Shown in pieces: positions 21,358 through 31,998 of a DNA stretch of 64,000 nt. The position numbers were made by a program, and so were the translations under genes. The stretch is from contig JACGCM010002568.1 in NCBI GenBank assembly GCA_014058105.1, forward strand, positions 1,984,001-2,048,000. The letters are read 5' to 3'. The stretch comes from Kingdonia uniflora. Its lineage: Eukaryota; Streptophyta; Magnoliopsida; Ranunculales; Circaeasteraceae. Under the pieces are notes generated by a model. That model saw only the letters and a list, made by a program, of their open reading frames with translations, was not told the origin of the DNA and did not search any database. Position 1 is the stretch's first letter. Each line of letters begins with the position of its first letter.

Positions 21358-22266
21358 ACATGTGAATTTGGGGGTGCGTCATTATCTCTTCCATTTTCTC
21401 ATTTACTTTTGCATTTTCTGTTACTTCCTACATTATTGTATTGATTATACTCCTTTTCGAACTCAATTATTGTGTTTTGAACAATTAAAATCCATCAAAT
21501 TCACTTGATTAATAGATCTAATTGTTTGATTTCGGCCTTTAGGAGCCAAGGATTACTTGTAATTCCACAAATTTTTCTTTAATTGGTGAATTTTGTTACT
21601 TTTTTTAATTTGATTTATATCTTGTATCTGAGACAAAGTTGAGGTTTTGATCTTGGTAAAAAACTAAATGCAATTTGCGATATTTTAAAAAATGAAATGC
21701 CATTGTTCAATTTGATTTGATTTGCAAAACATATTTTACTATGGCATACTCCTAAATCATATGGTTGGCTGCAAGAGTATCTTTTCCTTCCTTATTCTCC
21801 TCATTTCTTTAAAGTGTTCTTCTTGGTTGTGTATGATTTTATTTTTGGTTTTATTTGATATAAACATTTTTTCTTCTTCTGATTATATGGTTTAGGCAGG
21901 AGTTTTGCAGTGATATGGTGCCTAGTTTCCCCTCTCTCTAACTCCAAAACGAATACTTAGGATTTGCAGGTAATAATTTGGTCCTCTTTTCATTACATAT
22001 TGAATAGTTTTGTGATATATATAGACCTACTAGTCATAGAAACTAGGCTGACGCAATACCAAAGAAAAATAAGTGGTTAAGTAAAATTCCCTTTTGCAAT
22101 GGAGGTTACTGAACTATTTTTGATTCAAACTCTGTCTAAATGGAATAGATACCCTAAGACAGGAAAAAAAATGTGGTCCTCATATTGTCCGATACTCGTG
22201 AACCAATTACCTATGAGGGAGCTTAGATGGGATACATGCTGGACGTAAAGGTACCTTCAGGGCAAA

Positions 22267-22483
22267 AGATGAGATTTCATAATAAATCACTCGTAGAACT
22301 TTGCTAACATGATACTAGCCACTCCAACTGCATGAGATACCGATGAAAGTCCATCAGAAATATTGCCAATCCTTTATGGGAAAAACACGATGTTATAATA
22401 AATCTTTCATGATACATTGCTAATATAATACTAAGCCGATCCCAACTGTAGGAGAGAACGATGAAAGTCCATCAGGTACATTA
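22267..22483. repeat. Duplicated block of about 100 bp
   Basis: Two diverged copies (22267-22363 and 22388-22483) share ataataaatc, gctaa.at.atacta, ccaactg and cgatgaaagtccatcag. Non-coding. Confidence 0.7.
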
Positions 22484-23123
22484 CAAAATCTGTGTTGGCA
22501 TCAAGTAGAGTGACATGCTAGATAAAAGGGTAGTCTATATGCCTATATATAGTGTGCCATAGGTGTCAGAAAAAAAAACAATTGAAGCAAAACGGAAAAA
22601 CTTCATGATGGACTATTTTTTTTCTACTTCACTAAGAAATGTAGCTGAAGAGTTAGATTCTACTTTTGAACACACGTGTGCTTGTATGTAAATACTCATC
22701 TGTTATGATTTGGAATTTAGTCACCATTGAATTTGGATTAAGATTTATTTCTATTGTCTAAATAATACTAAAGCTGAAATCAATCCATGCTTATATGGCT
22801 TAGTCCGTGTAGAATTGGAGCTTGCCATGGCCAGGCCTAGCACCCCTAACAATGTGTAACAATCCTGGTGTGGCTATGGATGCTGGCGCAGTAGTGGTGA
22901 GAGAAAATAGACAGCTATGACACAAGGTTCAAGAGCAAGCACAGTAGTGCTGGCACAAAAAACAAGGTTCAAGAGTTTTGAGCTGACACTCTTGGATATC
23001 ACAGAGTGGTGAGAGAAAATAGTCATCTGTATTATACGGTTTAGGATTTGAAAGGTTAGTTTACTCCTCTACCATGAATTGTAACATTTCTAGCATTTGA
23101 TTTTTGTTGCTAACTAAAAGTTT

Positions 23124-25597
23124 TCAAGGAAATATTCGCGTATACTACAGAATTAGGCTTACATGTAGCACTGAAGCAAAATTTTCCATTGATTCCATCA
23201 GCGACGATGGATCTCTCACATTAATAGACTCATTGAACCCACATCAAGATGCACAAAAAGTCTTTCACTTTAATAGAGTATTCAGTCCAACTGCTACCTA
23301 AGGTAAATTCTGAACCGAATTTTTCCTTTTTGCATTCAAAACCTGATTAACTTTCTCATCTAAGTTCATTACATTTTGCTAGAGGAGGTATTTAAGAACA
23401 CCCAACCACTAATCAGATCTGTCATGGATGGTTACAACGTTTGCATTTTTGCTTATGGTCAAACTGGGTCGGGGAAGACCCATACCATGGTATGGTCTTA
23501 CCTTTGCATATCCAATATGGTTTTTCTTTGATATAATTTCCCCATCTAATTGTTTGTTTTTTTGGTGATTCAGTGTGGTCCATATGAAGGGTCTACAAAG
23601 GACAGGGGAATCAATTTTTTGACCCTGAATGATCTCTTCTGGATATCTTGCGCCAGAAAGAATATTATGAATTATGAGTTTCAGATTCAGATGGTCGAAA
23701 TTTAAAATGAGCAAGTTCGAGATCTTCTCCTACAAGACTCATCAGTGACAAACTATCCTTTATTCCATTTCTTTATGGCTGATTGTGTATTTATCAATTT
23801 TAAAAGTTGATAATACTTTGGATTCCATAATTGTTAATACATTAGAGATACGAAACTGCGCAAGCAATGGTGGGCTAAGTCTTCCTGATGCGACAATGCA
23901 CCTTGTGAAGTCGGCGAATGACGTTCTAAATCTAATGAAACTTGGTGAGATGAACCGTTTTGTTAGCTCCGCTGCACTCAGCAATCGAAGTAGTCGCTCC
24001 CATAGGTTTGTAATTCCTTTGATATAGATTCTTTGATTTTCTTATATACTATGATACCATGGAGAAACCAAAGAGGCATACAAGATATTCTTGTAGGTAC
24101 TTTGGTTTGACTCTCAATATAGTGGGGACTGAAAATGAAATCTCTTATAGCTGCATTTTTCACAGAGTAGCCACTTCATTATGCTGCCATATATATTTTT
24201 TTACCTTGCGTTATGTCGATGCTGCAACAGTATTTTTGTGTACTTGCTTTTGGGCTCTTATCCCACATGTGGTATAGTGCATATTATTGTAGTAAGTAGC
24301 CCATTCAGTATAGGATGTAAGCAACATGAAGGAATTTAGTCCAACATTCGCTAAGAGTATCGGTTCTTTCTCATCTCTACCCAAAAGGCTTGCGTTACTT
24401 AATGATGTACCTAAAGATGAATTCTTTAGTTGCTCAAACTAACTATAAAATTTGGATCATAATTTCCTGCAGCGTTTCGATAGTTCACGTGCGAGGTAAA
24501 GATATTTCTAGAAGCATCCAACGTAGTTGCATCTAGTGGATCTTGTTGGGAGTGATAGGGTGGACAAGTCAGAAGTTACTGAAGATAGGCTAAAGGAGGT
24601 ACAATATATTAATAGGTCATTATCCTGCTTGAGGGATGTTATTACATCTCTGGTTCAAAAGAACTCCCATATCCCCTACGGAAATAGCAAGCTGACACAA
24701 TTGCTACATGATTCCCTAGGTAGTAAATTTGAGCACTTTCCACTTTTTTCTATCTTTGCAGTAATGATGTATGTACAAATATGATACCGACTGATTTTGG
24801 TGGTCATAACTTGCTTTTCTCTCGAAATAAATTGTTCTAGGATAGCATGCAAAAACATTGATGTTCGTTCATGTGAGACCAGAAGCAGATTCATATGCTG
24901 AAACAGAGAGTACACTGAAGTTCGCCGAGAGGACGTCGGCGGTTGAACTTGGTGCTGCTAGTTTAAACAAAGAGAGCACTGAGGTTAGGGAACTAAGGAA
25001 GCAGGTATACTTTTTTACTTACAAAGTTAATGCTGAATGCTTACCTAATCGTTGTATTTCTTTCTCTTAGTATTATATCAAACTTAGACTCGTTATTTAC
25101 TGGATATCACAACCACATATATCCTTACATTGTCTGAGTTCAAATATACCATAACACTCCTGTTAGTAATCTCATTAAAGTGTGCATGTGAAAATTATTC
25201 ATCTTTTATACATGGACAAAACTGTCATTGCTCAAAGCTTCGTGTTCACCGATATGAATGAAAATGAAAAATCATACAATAATTTTCATCAAACAAACAA
25301 ATATATTTTTATTGAGTGATAAAATGGATTTTAAGTTTCTCTAAGTCTCATGAATTAAAATTTTTTGCAGGTTGAGAGCTTAAAGAATGCATTAGCAAGC
25401 AAGGAAGCACAGACTGCAGAGCCAAATAAAATAAATGAAGTGAAACCCCCACCAGAGAAAACTCCCCCATGCTCTCTAAGACTTAGCATTGAAGGTTCTG
25501 TTACTGTCAAGTCAGAAGTTACTGCAGTATACAAAGCTTTATTAACTGCTATCCTCCAGTTAAAGACACCAAAGCTGCAGTTCTATGGAACACCTTA
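23124..25597 (+). pseudogene. Captured kinesin-14 motor domain fragment, intron-containing
   Basis: Exon pieces on the + strand run in motor-domain order: FQGNIRVYYRIR and HFNRVFSPTAT (23124-23300); [20 protein letters not shown], the ATP-binding P-loop (23,420-23,490); QMVEI.NEQVRDLL (23,690-23,740); NRSSRSH, the switch I region (23,975-24,002); [20 protein letters not shown], where kinesins have DLAGSE(R) in switch II (24,527-24,600); [15 protein letters not shown] (24,660-24,710); and FVHVRPEADSYAETESTLKF with VELGAA (24,860-24,955). The neck/coil exon starts at 25,371. The N-terminal GNIRVYCR and ELGAA signatures point to plant kinesin-14. Stops, a missing exon boundary and altered switch II make it non-functional. 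Retained introns mean DNA-level capture, not retroposition. Confidence 0.8.
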
Positions 25598-26408
25598 GCT
25601 TTGGGCCTGAGAGTTTTGGGGAATGCTTCTACCATGCTTGTTAACAAAATATTAGCGAGCCATGTTTTGTTTCTTCGACAGTTTATAGCGGAGACATGTA
25701 CGTGAATCATCATTTCACTTCTTTTTATTTTCTCTGGGTGGTTTATGGCTTTCTGCTAGTGTCACTCAGTATTTTTAGAATCCTTTGCTTTAATATCATT
25801 TTCAATACATAAAGATTTTGTTGTAAGTATCACTGTTATTGCATTTGAATTCAACATGTATGACATTCCAACATTAATATTTGTTTCTCTATTTTAAAAA
25901 GTAATTGCAGAAATTGATCATTTTTTGGGTACTTCTATTATTTAAGTGTAGGTACAGATCTTCTATAGGTACAGGCAGGTGGCTACAACAGAAGTGCCTA
26001 GTGTACATAGCATGTGATGTAGGAGCTGCAGGGCAAAAATGTATTTTTTTTTTAATTTGAAAACAACATCGCTTTTATGGCGATGTAGACTCATTTATAT
26101 TGTGTATCAAAGTCACTTTTCGCATGACGTTAATTCTACAATTACGTCACTTTTAACGTGACATGAATTCTTCAATTATGTTATTTATTAGCTGACGTAA
26201 AAAATACCTATTACATCACTTTTAAATGATAGTTGGTTACTTTGAAAACACTTTTAGCGTCTCTTTTTTAGTATAAAAAAGTCATTAAAAAAGTGACGTC
26301 AATACATAGTACTAACCAAGTCGCCTTGGTCAACGTCGCTTCCAAAAGTGACGTTATTTCTTTTTTACATCACTTCTTTAGTGACGTAAATACCCATATT
26401 TGTTGTAG

Positions 26409-27345
26409 AGTGGCTAAGAAGGAAAGCGAACTAGTGACAGCGCAAGCTAATTTTGCGAGTTCCAAAAGTGTGGTGGAGCAGTTGAGTGAGGCCGTGCAAA
26501 GTAAAAATATTGACCTTCGAGTCGCCCATATTCAATATGACAAACTGAATGAGCGAGTTGTGAAGTTTATGGCGGACTTGGCTAGTTCGCATGGTTAGAA
26601 GGTCGAGACTGAAGAGCGAAAAAGAATGACGCCGAGGTTGCTACTACCAAGGGTGATTTGGTCAATTTTTTATCTCGAATTAAAGAGTTAGAAGCAGATT
26701 TTATTTGTGTTCGAGCGGCCATAAGGAAAGCTAACGAGTGAACTAGAGAGAGTGGTGCTTGGTTAGAGGTTTCCCTCCGCAAAGAGAAAAAATTAAATGA
26801 TGTTATTAAGAGGAAGGATGAGTTATTGAAGAAAGCTAGTGCTGTAAGATGTGATGCAAATGAGGTGGAGTTGGTGGCACTACGTGTTCAAGTGGATGAG
26901 CTAAGAGCAAAAAATTGAACTGAGTAGGAACAGGTGATAGGGTTGATATCGAATTTGAATACTGTCATAACAGGCTTAGAGCAATTTTTAGAGCGGGCAG
27001 ACTCCCATTACTCGAAGTTGAATAAATATTATACGACAATTAAAGCACAATTTACTGAGTTAGCCGTGTTGAACCAAAATAGGATTTCCCTGTATGAGGT
27101 ATACTCGAAGGAAATAATGGCGGACATCTCCTATTTTGTTGAATAAGTAAAGAGGCTTGAGCTCGAAAGGGATATCTTACATGACTACTTGTTTGGTGTT
27201 GAAAGGTTGTATCTGTAATGCTGAAATAGATCGAAGGGATTCTCAAAACTCCATGGAAACCGATTTAGGCTCTACTATAGTAGAACAGGTAGAGCGAGGT
27301 AGATATTTTATATCTGCTTGGGCTCCAGAGTTTCAGGCCGCATGA
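26409..27345 (+). pseudogene. Element Z accessory region, part 4: coiled-coil tail of aORF3-like protein
   Basis: Continues the coil interrupted at 20699: KKESELVTAQANFASSK and EQLSEAVQSKN (26,410-26,510), ELEADFICVRAAIRKANE (26,685-26,740), NDVIKRKDELLKKASA (26,797-26,845) and a last open stretch at 26934-27146 (TGLEQFLERADSHYSKLN). Several stops and frame changes. It ends near 27,345, before the LINE. Together with 20,430-20,699 this makes the coil of Z much longer than that of A. Confidence 0.5.
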
Positions 27346-27744
27346 CCTCCTACGTAGTAGAAAACGTAGCTAATCTCCCAAAAGAAAAACCTACAAAAGT
27401 GACCTGCATATTATGTATTATAGACATGTAGAAAGATAAAAGCTAGTTTTTCATTTTCTTTATCTTTTGTCTTAGAGATAGCAGAGATCATTGAATTTTT
27501 TTATTATTTTTTTCAAAATAGAGAACCCAAGAGATTTTATTTTATATTATTTTAATTTTAATTTATTTTTGAACAATCGATTTATTAATGATTCGTGAAT
27601 GTAGTACAATGGGGAGGACATAAACCTGAGCCCCTTACATCATAATGATCTTCTTAAATAAGCTACTTCTATAATGTCGATGTTATAAGTAACACCGACT
27701 CTATGAGATAAACTGCTAGTATGCCAATGTTCTTTGTTAATTTG

Positions 27745-28170
27745 TTAGTAGCCTTCCTTGGATAACCCATCAGGGGTGTGATTACCTTCCCTAAATATAT
27801 GTTGGTACTGTATTTGATGTTCTCTGCCAATGTCTTCAATTCTTTTATACACTCCGCGCAGTCTGCTCAGTACTTTATTCTGTTTCTTATTCGAACTTGC
27901 AACTACTTCAGAGTCCACTTCAACCAGCAATGGAAACCATTTGTTTTGTTAGCAGTACTGCAAGCCTAGTAGTAAAGTATATAATTTCGTAGTTGTATTA
28001 GTACCAGATCCTAATGCTGCTGAGAAAGAAAATACAATAATTCCCTTACTGTTTCTCACAATACCACCTGCTCCACAAAGGTTATCTGCAGCAGAAGCAT
28101 TTATGTTTAGTTTGAAGAACCCAACTGGAGGTTTGCACCATCTCACAACTGCGGCTTTCCTGACTAACAC
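27745..28170 (-). pseudogene. LINE RNase H domain
   Basis: The minus strand gives WCKPPVGFFKLNINASA (the first Asp of the DGA-type motif reads Asn), GAGGIVRNSKG, then after a frameshift VEVDSEVV and IFREGNHTPDGLSKEG. This is the plant RVT_3 RNase H that many L1-like elements carry at their C-terminus. The frame is split in two. Confidence 0.7.
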
Positions 28171-28599
28171 TTTAATAGTGTGTAGTTATAAAAGCTAAAT
28201 GGAAATAGTATCAGTGAAGATTTTGTCTACATTAAGAGTGATATTTCTTAAGCAGTCTTGCTCGCATGAGGTAATCTCCCTTATCAGTAAGTCTTATCAA
28301 ATTTTAGTTTCTTTATACCTGAATTTACATCTTGCCTTCCAGATTTTCCAGTATATGAGGCCAGGTAGTATTCCTCAAATGACACCCATTTGGGTACTCA
28401 TGTTTGCAACTTTTAACCATGTGCCTGGTTTAGCCCAGTAAGTTTGATTAGTAACCAATTTGACCCTGCAAGACCTGCTAAAATTAATTTATATATGGGT
28501 AGCCAATTTCTCTCTTACAAACAGGTGATCACTGTCTTCACATTTTCTATGGATACAACAACTGCATTTAGAAGGTAGGCAAACTAGTTTAGACACAAC

Positions 28600-28910
28600 A
28601 CCATCTACAGGAATAATCCATTTCTACATTTTCCAGCTAAAGACTTAGATTTTGGTAGGCAACACCTTGTGCCATATCTATTGTAATCTCTCGGTTTCTT
28701 GGTCAATAGCTCTCCAAAATTCCCAAGTAGATTTAATAGAGAAATCTCTGTTTCTAGCAGGATCCCATAATGCTTTATCCTGTTCTTCGCTAAGCTGAAA
28801 TTTATTTTGCAGAATTGTTTTCCACGGATCAGGTATCTCATAATGCAGTTTATCCCAATACCAAGTACCACTGTTATTGATGTCCTTATTTATCTTGATG
28901 CTCTATTCAA
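28600..28910 (-). pseudogene. LINE zf-RVT region
   Basis: Reading across frames on the minus strand: FSIKSTWELWRAI followed by IWHKVLPTKI.VFSW, the typical tryptophan-rich signature of the zinc-binding domain found after RT in plant LINEs. Broken by stops. The interval 28,910-29,540 shows only short RT-linked remnants. Confidence 0.55.
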
Positions 28911-29539
28911 TATCATCAGGGGTATAAATCTTGTAATGGTCATCTGCCTGTCTAGTTGTCATGCCAGAAGCTTAAGTCACCTTTTCAAACAATGCATGAA
29001 GTGTTTGCCTCCATTGTTTCCAGCTGACCTCGCATCTGTTTCCACTTATTAGATGTGTTTTTGCAGGTGCTTTTCCAGCTATCATTATGATAGTATTTGT
29101 TTCTCATAAATTGTGCCCACAGAGAGTCAGTGTGAATAATTTTCCAGTACCTCTTCAAAGTGAATCATTTTCTTTTTGTAAATATCTTAGTTTGAGACCT
29201 CCTTTTAGCTTAGGTTCACAAATCCTAAACCAGTCGACCCATTTTCTTTTCGCCTTGCCTTCATGAGGCCCAAAAAGAATTCAACAATTATATTTTCTAG
29301 CCTGTTGATAATACCCTAAAAAACATTAGTAGATGCTAGTAAATGCATAGGCAATGAATTCAAAACATGAGTGGTATGAATTAGTTTACCACCTAAAGAT
29401 AGTAGTCTTCCTTGCCAGCACTAAATCTTCATTTGAACTCTTAGAATAAGGTTATCAAAACTTGTTAATTTTATTCTCCCATAGCCGATTGGTACCCAAA
29501 AATAAATTAGAGAAAACTCTTTAGTAAAAAACCACAGCC

Positions 29540-30410
29540 CCTTGGACTGATATTTTTTCTAGCATTAGAAATAGAGTGATATAAGTACAACCCACTCTTA
29601 TCTATGCTAAGCAACTGGCCTTAGTTCAAGCTACCATTTAAGAATACTGTGAAATCATCTGCATTCAACAAATGAGTAAGGTCTAGGCCACCTCTCTCTG
29701 CAGAATAATTGCCAATTTTTCCCTCTACAAACCCATTGTGAAGCCCTCTGGAAAGTACTTCTTCTGCTAGTATGAAAAGCATGGGAAAAAGTGGGTCTCT
29801 TTGCCATAAACCCTGTGAAGATTTGAAAAAGCCTTTGTACATACCATGAAGCACCACAAAGAACCATGAGCCTGATCCATCTTTGATTAAAACAAAAAAT
29901 TTACAGCACAACTTTCATGAATCCCCAATCTAGTCTGTCGTAGGCTTTGGCCATGTCAACCTTAACCATTACATTATTGCCTCAGACCTTCTTGTGGAGA
30001 TCTCCAACCTGTTCTTGTGTAGTAGCAATACTGTCCCTAATGTCCCTACCAGTTACGTAAGCTCTTTGGTGGCGGGAAATAAATTTGGGTAAAAAAGTAC
30101 CAAGCCTTGAAGCTATGATTTTGGAGAAAACTTTATACACAACATTACATAAGCTTATAGGCCTGTATTCACCAAGTCCATTAGGAGTATCAATGTTGGG
30201 GATTAATGTGAGGCAAGATGAGGTGTAGAATTTAAAAATAGTGGCACCATTTAAAAACTCTTGTACGGCCCCATAAATGTCATCCTGAACAATATTACAA
30301 GATACTGTGAAAAATATAGAAGAAAACCCATCCATTCCTAGTGCACTGTCATTAAGGATACTCCATACACTATCATTTATCTCTTGAATAGATGGGCTTT
30401 GTAACAACAA
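29540..30410 (-). pseudogene. LINE reverse transcriptase
   Basis: Minus-strand motifs: RPISLCNVVYKVFSKIIASR (fingers), VKVDMAKAYDRLDW (motif A, catalytic Asp), GLWQRDPLFPMLF (motif B, normally GLRQGDPLSP) and LLNADDFTVF (motif C, normally YADD or FADD, so the aromatic residue is lost). The frame is broken near 29,980 and 29,912. It copies LINE RNA at the target site in active elements; this one is dead. Confidence 0.8.
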
Positions 30411-30431
30411 ATCATTGTCATTAGTTGTCAG

Positions 30432-31600
30432 TTACTCAAGAATATAACTTAGCAGCTCCTCGTCTGTTGTCATCGCTCTTGCAGTGAAGACTTCTTTAAA
30501 ATACTCAATCGCGCTCGAATGGATAAGATTCATATCATCTATTTTGGATCCAATGGCCAGCATAAAAAATGATATTGAAGTGTGTCTCCTATTGATTTTG
30601 GTTGCTTTGTGATAGAAAAGGCGTGTTCTTGTCACTATTTGCTAACCATTTAATTTTGGACTGCTCCGTCCAATAGACTTCTTCTCTATGAAGCATCCTG
30701 TAATGTTTACCTTTGACATTTCATAATTCAATCTCCAGATCTGTATTTATCCCACCTTGTAGTAAGAAATCAATCACGGTAATTCTGTCTTGAGTCTGGC
30801 AATGTTAGTTTTGACGCTTCCAAACACATTTGTGTTGCACAGTTTAAGAGCCACCTTCATCTTCTTCAGTTTATAGGCCAGAGATGATAAACAGTTCCCG
30901 TATACCCCATGAGGCCAGTTAGCATATATGCAGTCTATGAACTTCCCATGCATAGTCCACATTTTAAGGAACTTGAAGGATTTGGGCCCATTGTACCTTT
31001 CTACTTTGCATGATAGAAGCAGTGGTACATGATCAAAGCATACTCTATCAAGGCACTGAAGTTTATAGTGAGGAAATTGTATCACAAAATCAACATTGAA
31101 AAGCTCTCTATCCAATCTAGCCCAAGTTCTGGAGACCCCTTGTTGTTTATTACACCACGTATACTTTGAACCAGAAAAGCTAGCTTGAAGAAAACCAGCA
31201 GTCTGAATCATTTGTTCAAATTCTGTCATAGCCATGTCATTTGTTGCTTTTCTACTAAGCTTCTCTTCATTACTTCTCACAATTTTAAAGTCCCCAGTAA
31301 TTGTCAATGGGCTGTCATACAGACTGGATAAGAATACTAGCCCATCCCACAAACTTCTTCTATCCACTTTTCTACATTTAGCATAAACAAACGAAATCTT
31401 AGAGTGACACAAATTGTTCATACTAATTACACAATGCATGGCCTGATTAGAGACAAATTCAATAGAAATACTATAACTCTTTTTCCACAACACCCAAATC
31501 TTTTTCCCATGATAGTCATTAGAATCAAAACAATCAAATTTTATTCATCTAGCCAAAGTTTTGAGCTTTTTAACAACAAGAAATGGTTCAAAAAGAATAA
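30432..31600 (-). pseudogene. LINE endonuclease (C-terminal part) and linker
   Basis: The long frame 30774-31493 contains LTITGDFKIVRSNEEKL (normally GDFN), GFLQASFSGSKYTWCN, SRTWARLDRELFN and CFDHVPLLLSC (the SDH-type end motif of the AP-like endonuclease, here FDH). It is followed by the LINE linker rich in Lys. The N-terminal half of the endonuclease is missing. The frame at 30432-30635 is the linker to RT (KINRRHTSISFF). Confidence 0.75.
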
Positions 31601-31663
31601 CAACTGAAATGTCATGACCACTAACAACTGAGATGTCAAAAAAAACATCTATAAATGATCATT

Positions 31664-31818
31664 GATTGAAAACTAGTATTACCCTTGTTTTAATCATTGA
31701 TATATGTATAGATAGATTGATTGAAAGTTAGTATTACCTTTGCTTTAATCTTTGATATATGTATAGATGAATCGATTGAAAGCTAGTATTACCTATGCTT
31801 TAATCTTTGAGATTTAAT
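31664..31818. repeat. 55 bp tandem repeat, about 3 copies
   Basis: gattgaaa.(c/t)tagtattacc starts at 31664, 31719 and 31774. Each unit also holds tttaatc.ttga and (in two) tatatgtatagat. Non-coding, between the LINE and Z pol. Confidence 0.85.
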
Positions 31819-31998
31819 AAAGTTTACATGGATCTAAGGAGTAATGTGGAAAAAACATAAAAGTTTTTATTTAGTAGAAAAGAAGACACACATTGTTGGA
31901 GATTGAAATCTCACTTTTGGAATGTAAAGAACGAGAATAGAGTAATCGGTGATGGAGAACTGGGGATTTAGCGATAATATTATTTCAATATTAGTGTT

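Larger units (their letters stand above)
20700..26408. mobile_element. Non-autonomous CACTA-like transposon with captured kinesin exons
   Basis: The left end CTACAACTAATATGAGTTTT and the right end (reverse complement) CTACAACAAATATGGGTATT are near-matched terminal inverted repeats of about 29 bp (24 of 29 identical). Subterminal regions (20,713-20,960 and 26,070-26,400) are full of short gtcactttt/acgtcac motifs in both directions, as is usual for CACTA elements. The Z coiled coil is continuous across the insertion (EGQV on the left, RVAKKESELV on the right). No transposase is present; the interior carries kinesin-14 exons. The exact terminal bases and a 3 bp duplication cannot be fixed because the ends have mutated. 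Confidence 0.65.
27530..31620 (-). mobile_element. L1-type LINE, minus strand, decayed
   Basis: The minus strand carries, in order, endonuclease C-terminal part, reverse transcriptase, zinc-knuckle-like zf-RVT region and RNase H, the layout of plant L1-like LINEs. An A-rich tail (T-rich on +) occupies about 27,530-27,575. Sequence upstream of the endonuclease fragment is missing or unrecognisable beyond about 31,620, so the copy is probably 5' truncated. It separates the Z accessory region from Z pol. Target duplications were not found by eye, so both ends are approximate. Confidence 0.7.

Noticed and set aside
23124..25597. Functional kinesin gene
   Set aside because: Stops and lost exon boundaries break the motor, switch II is altered, there is no promoter or tail, and it lies within inverted repeats.
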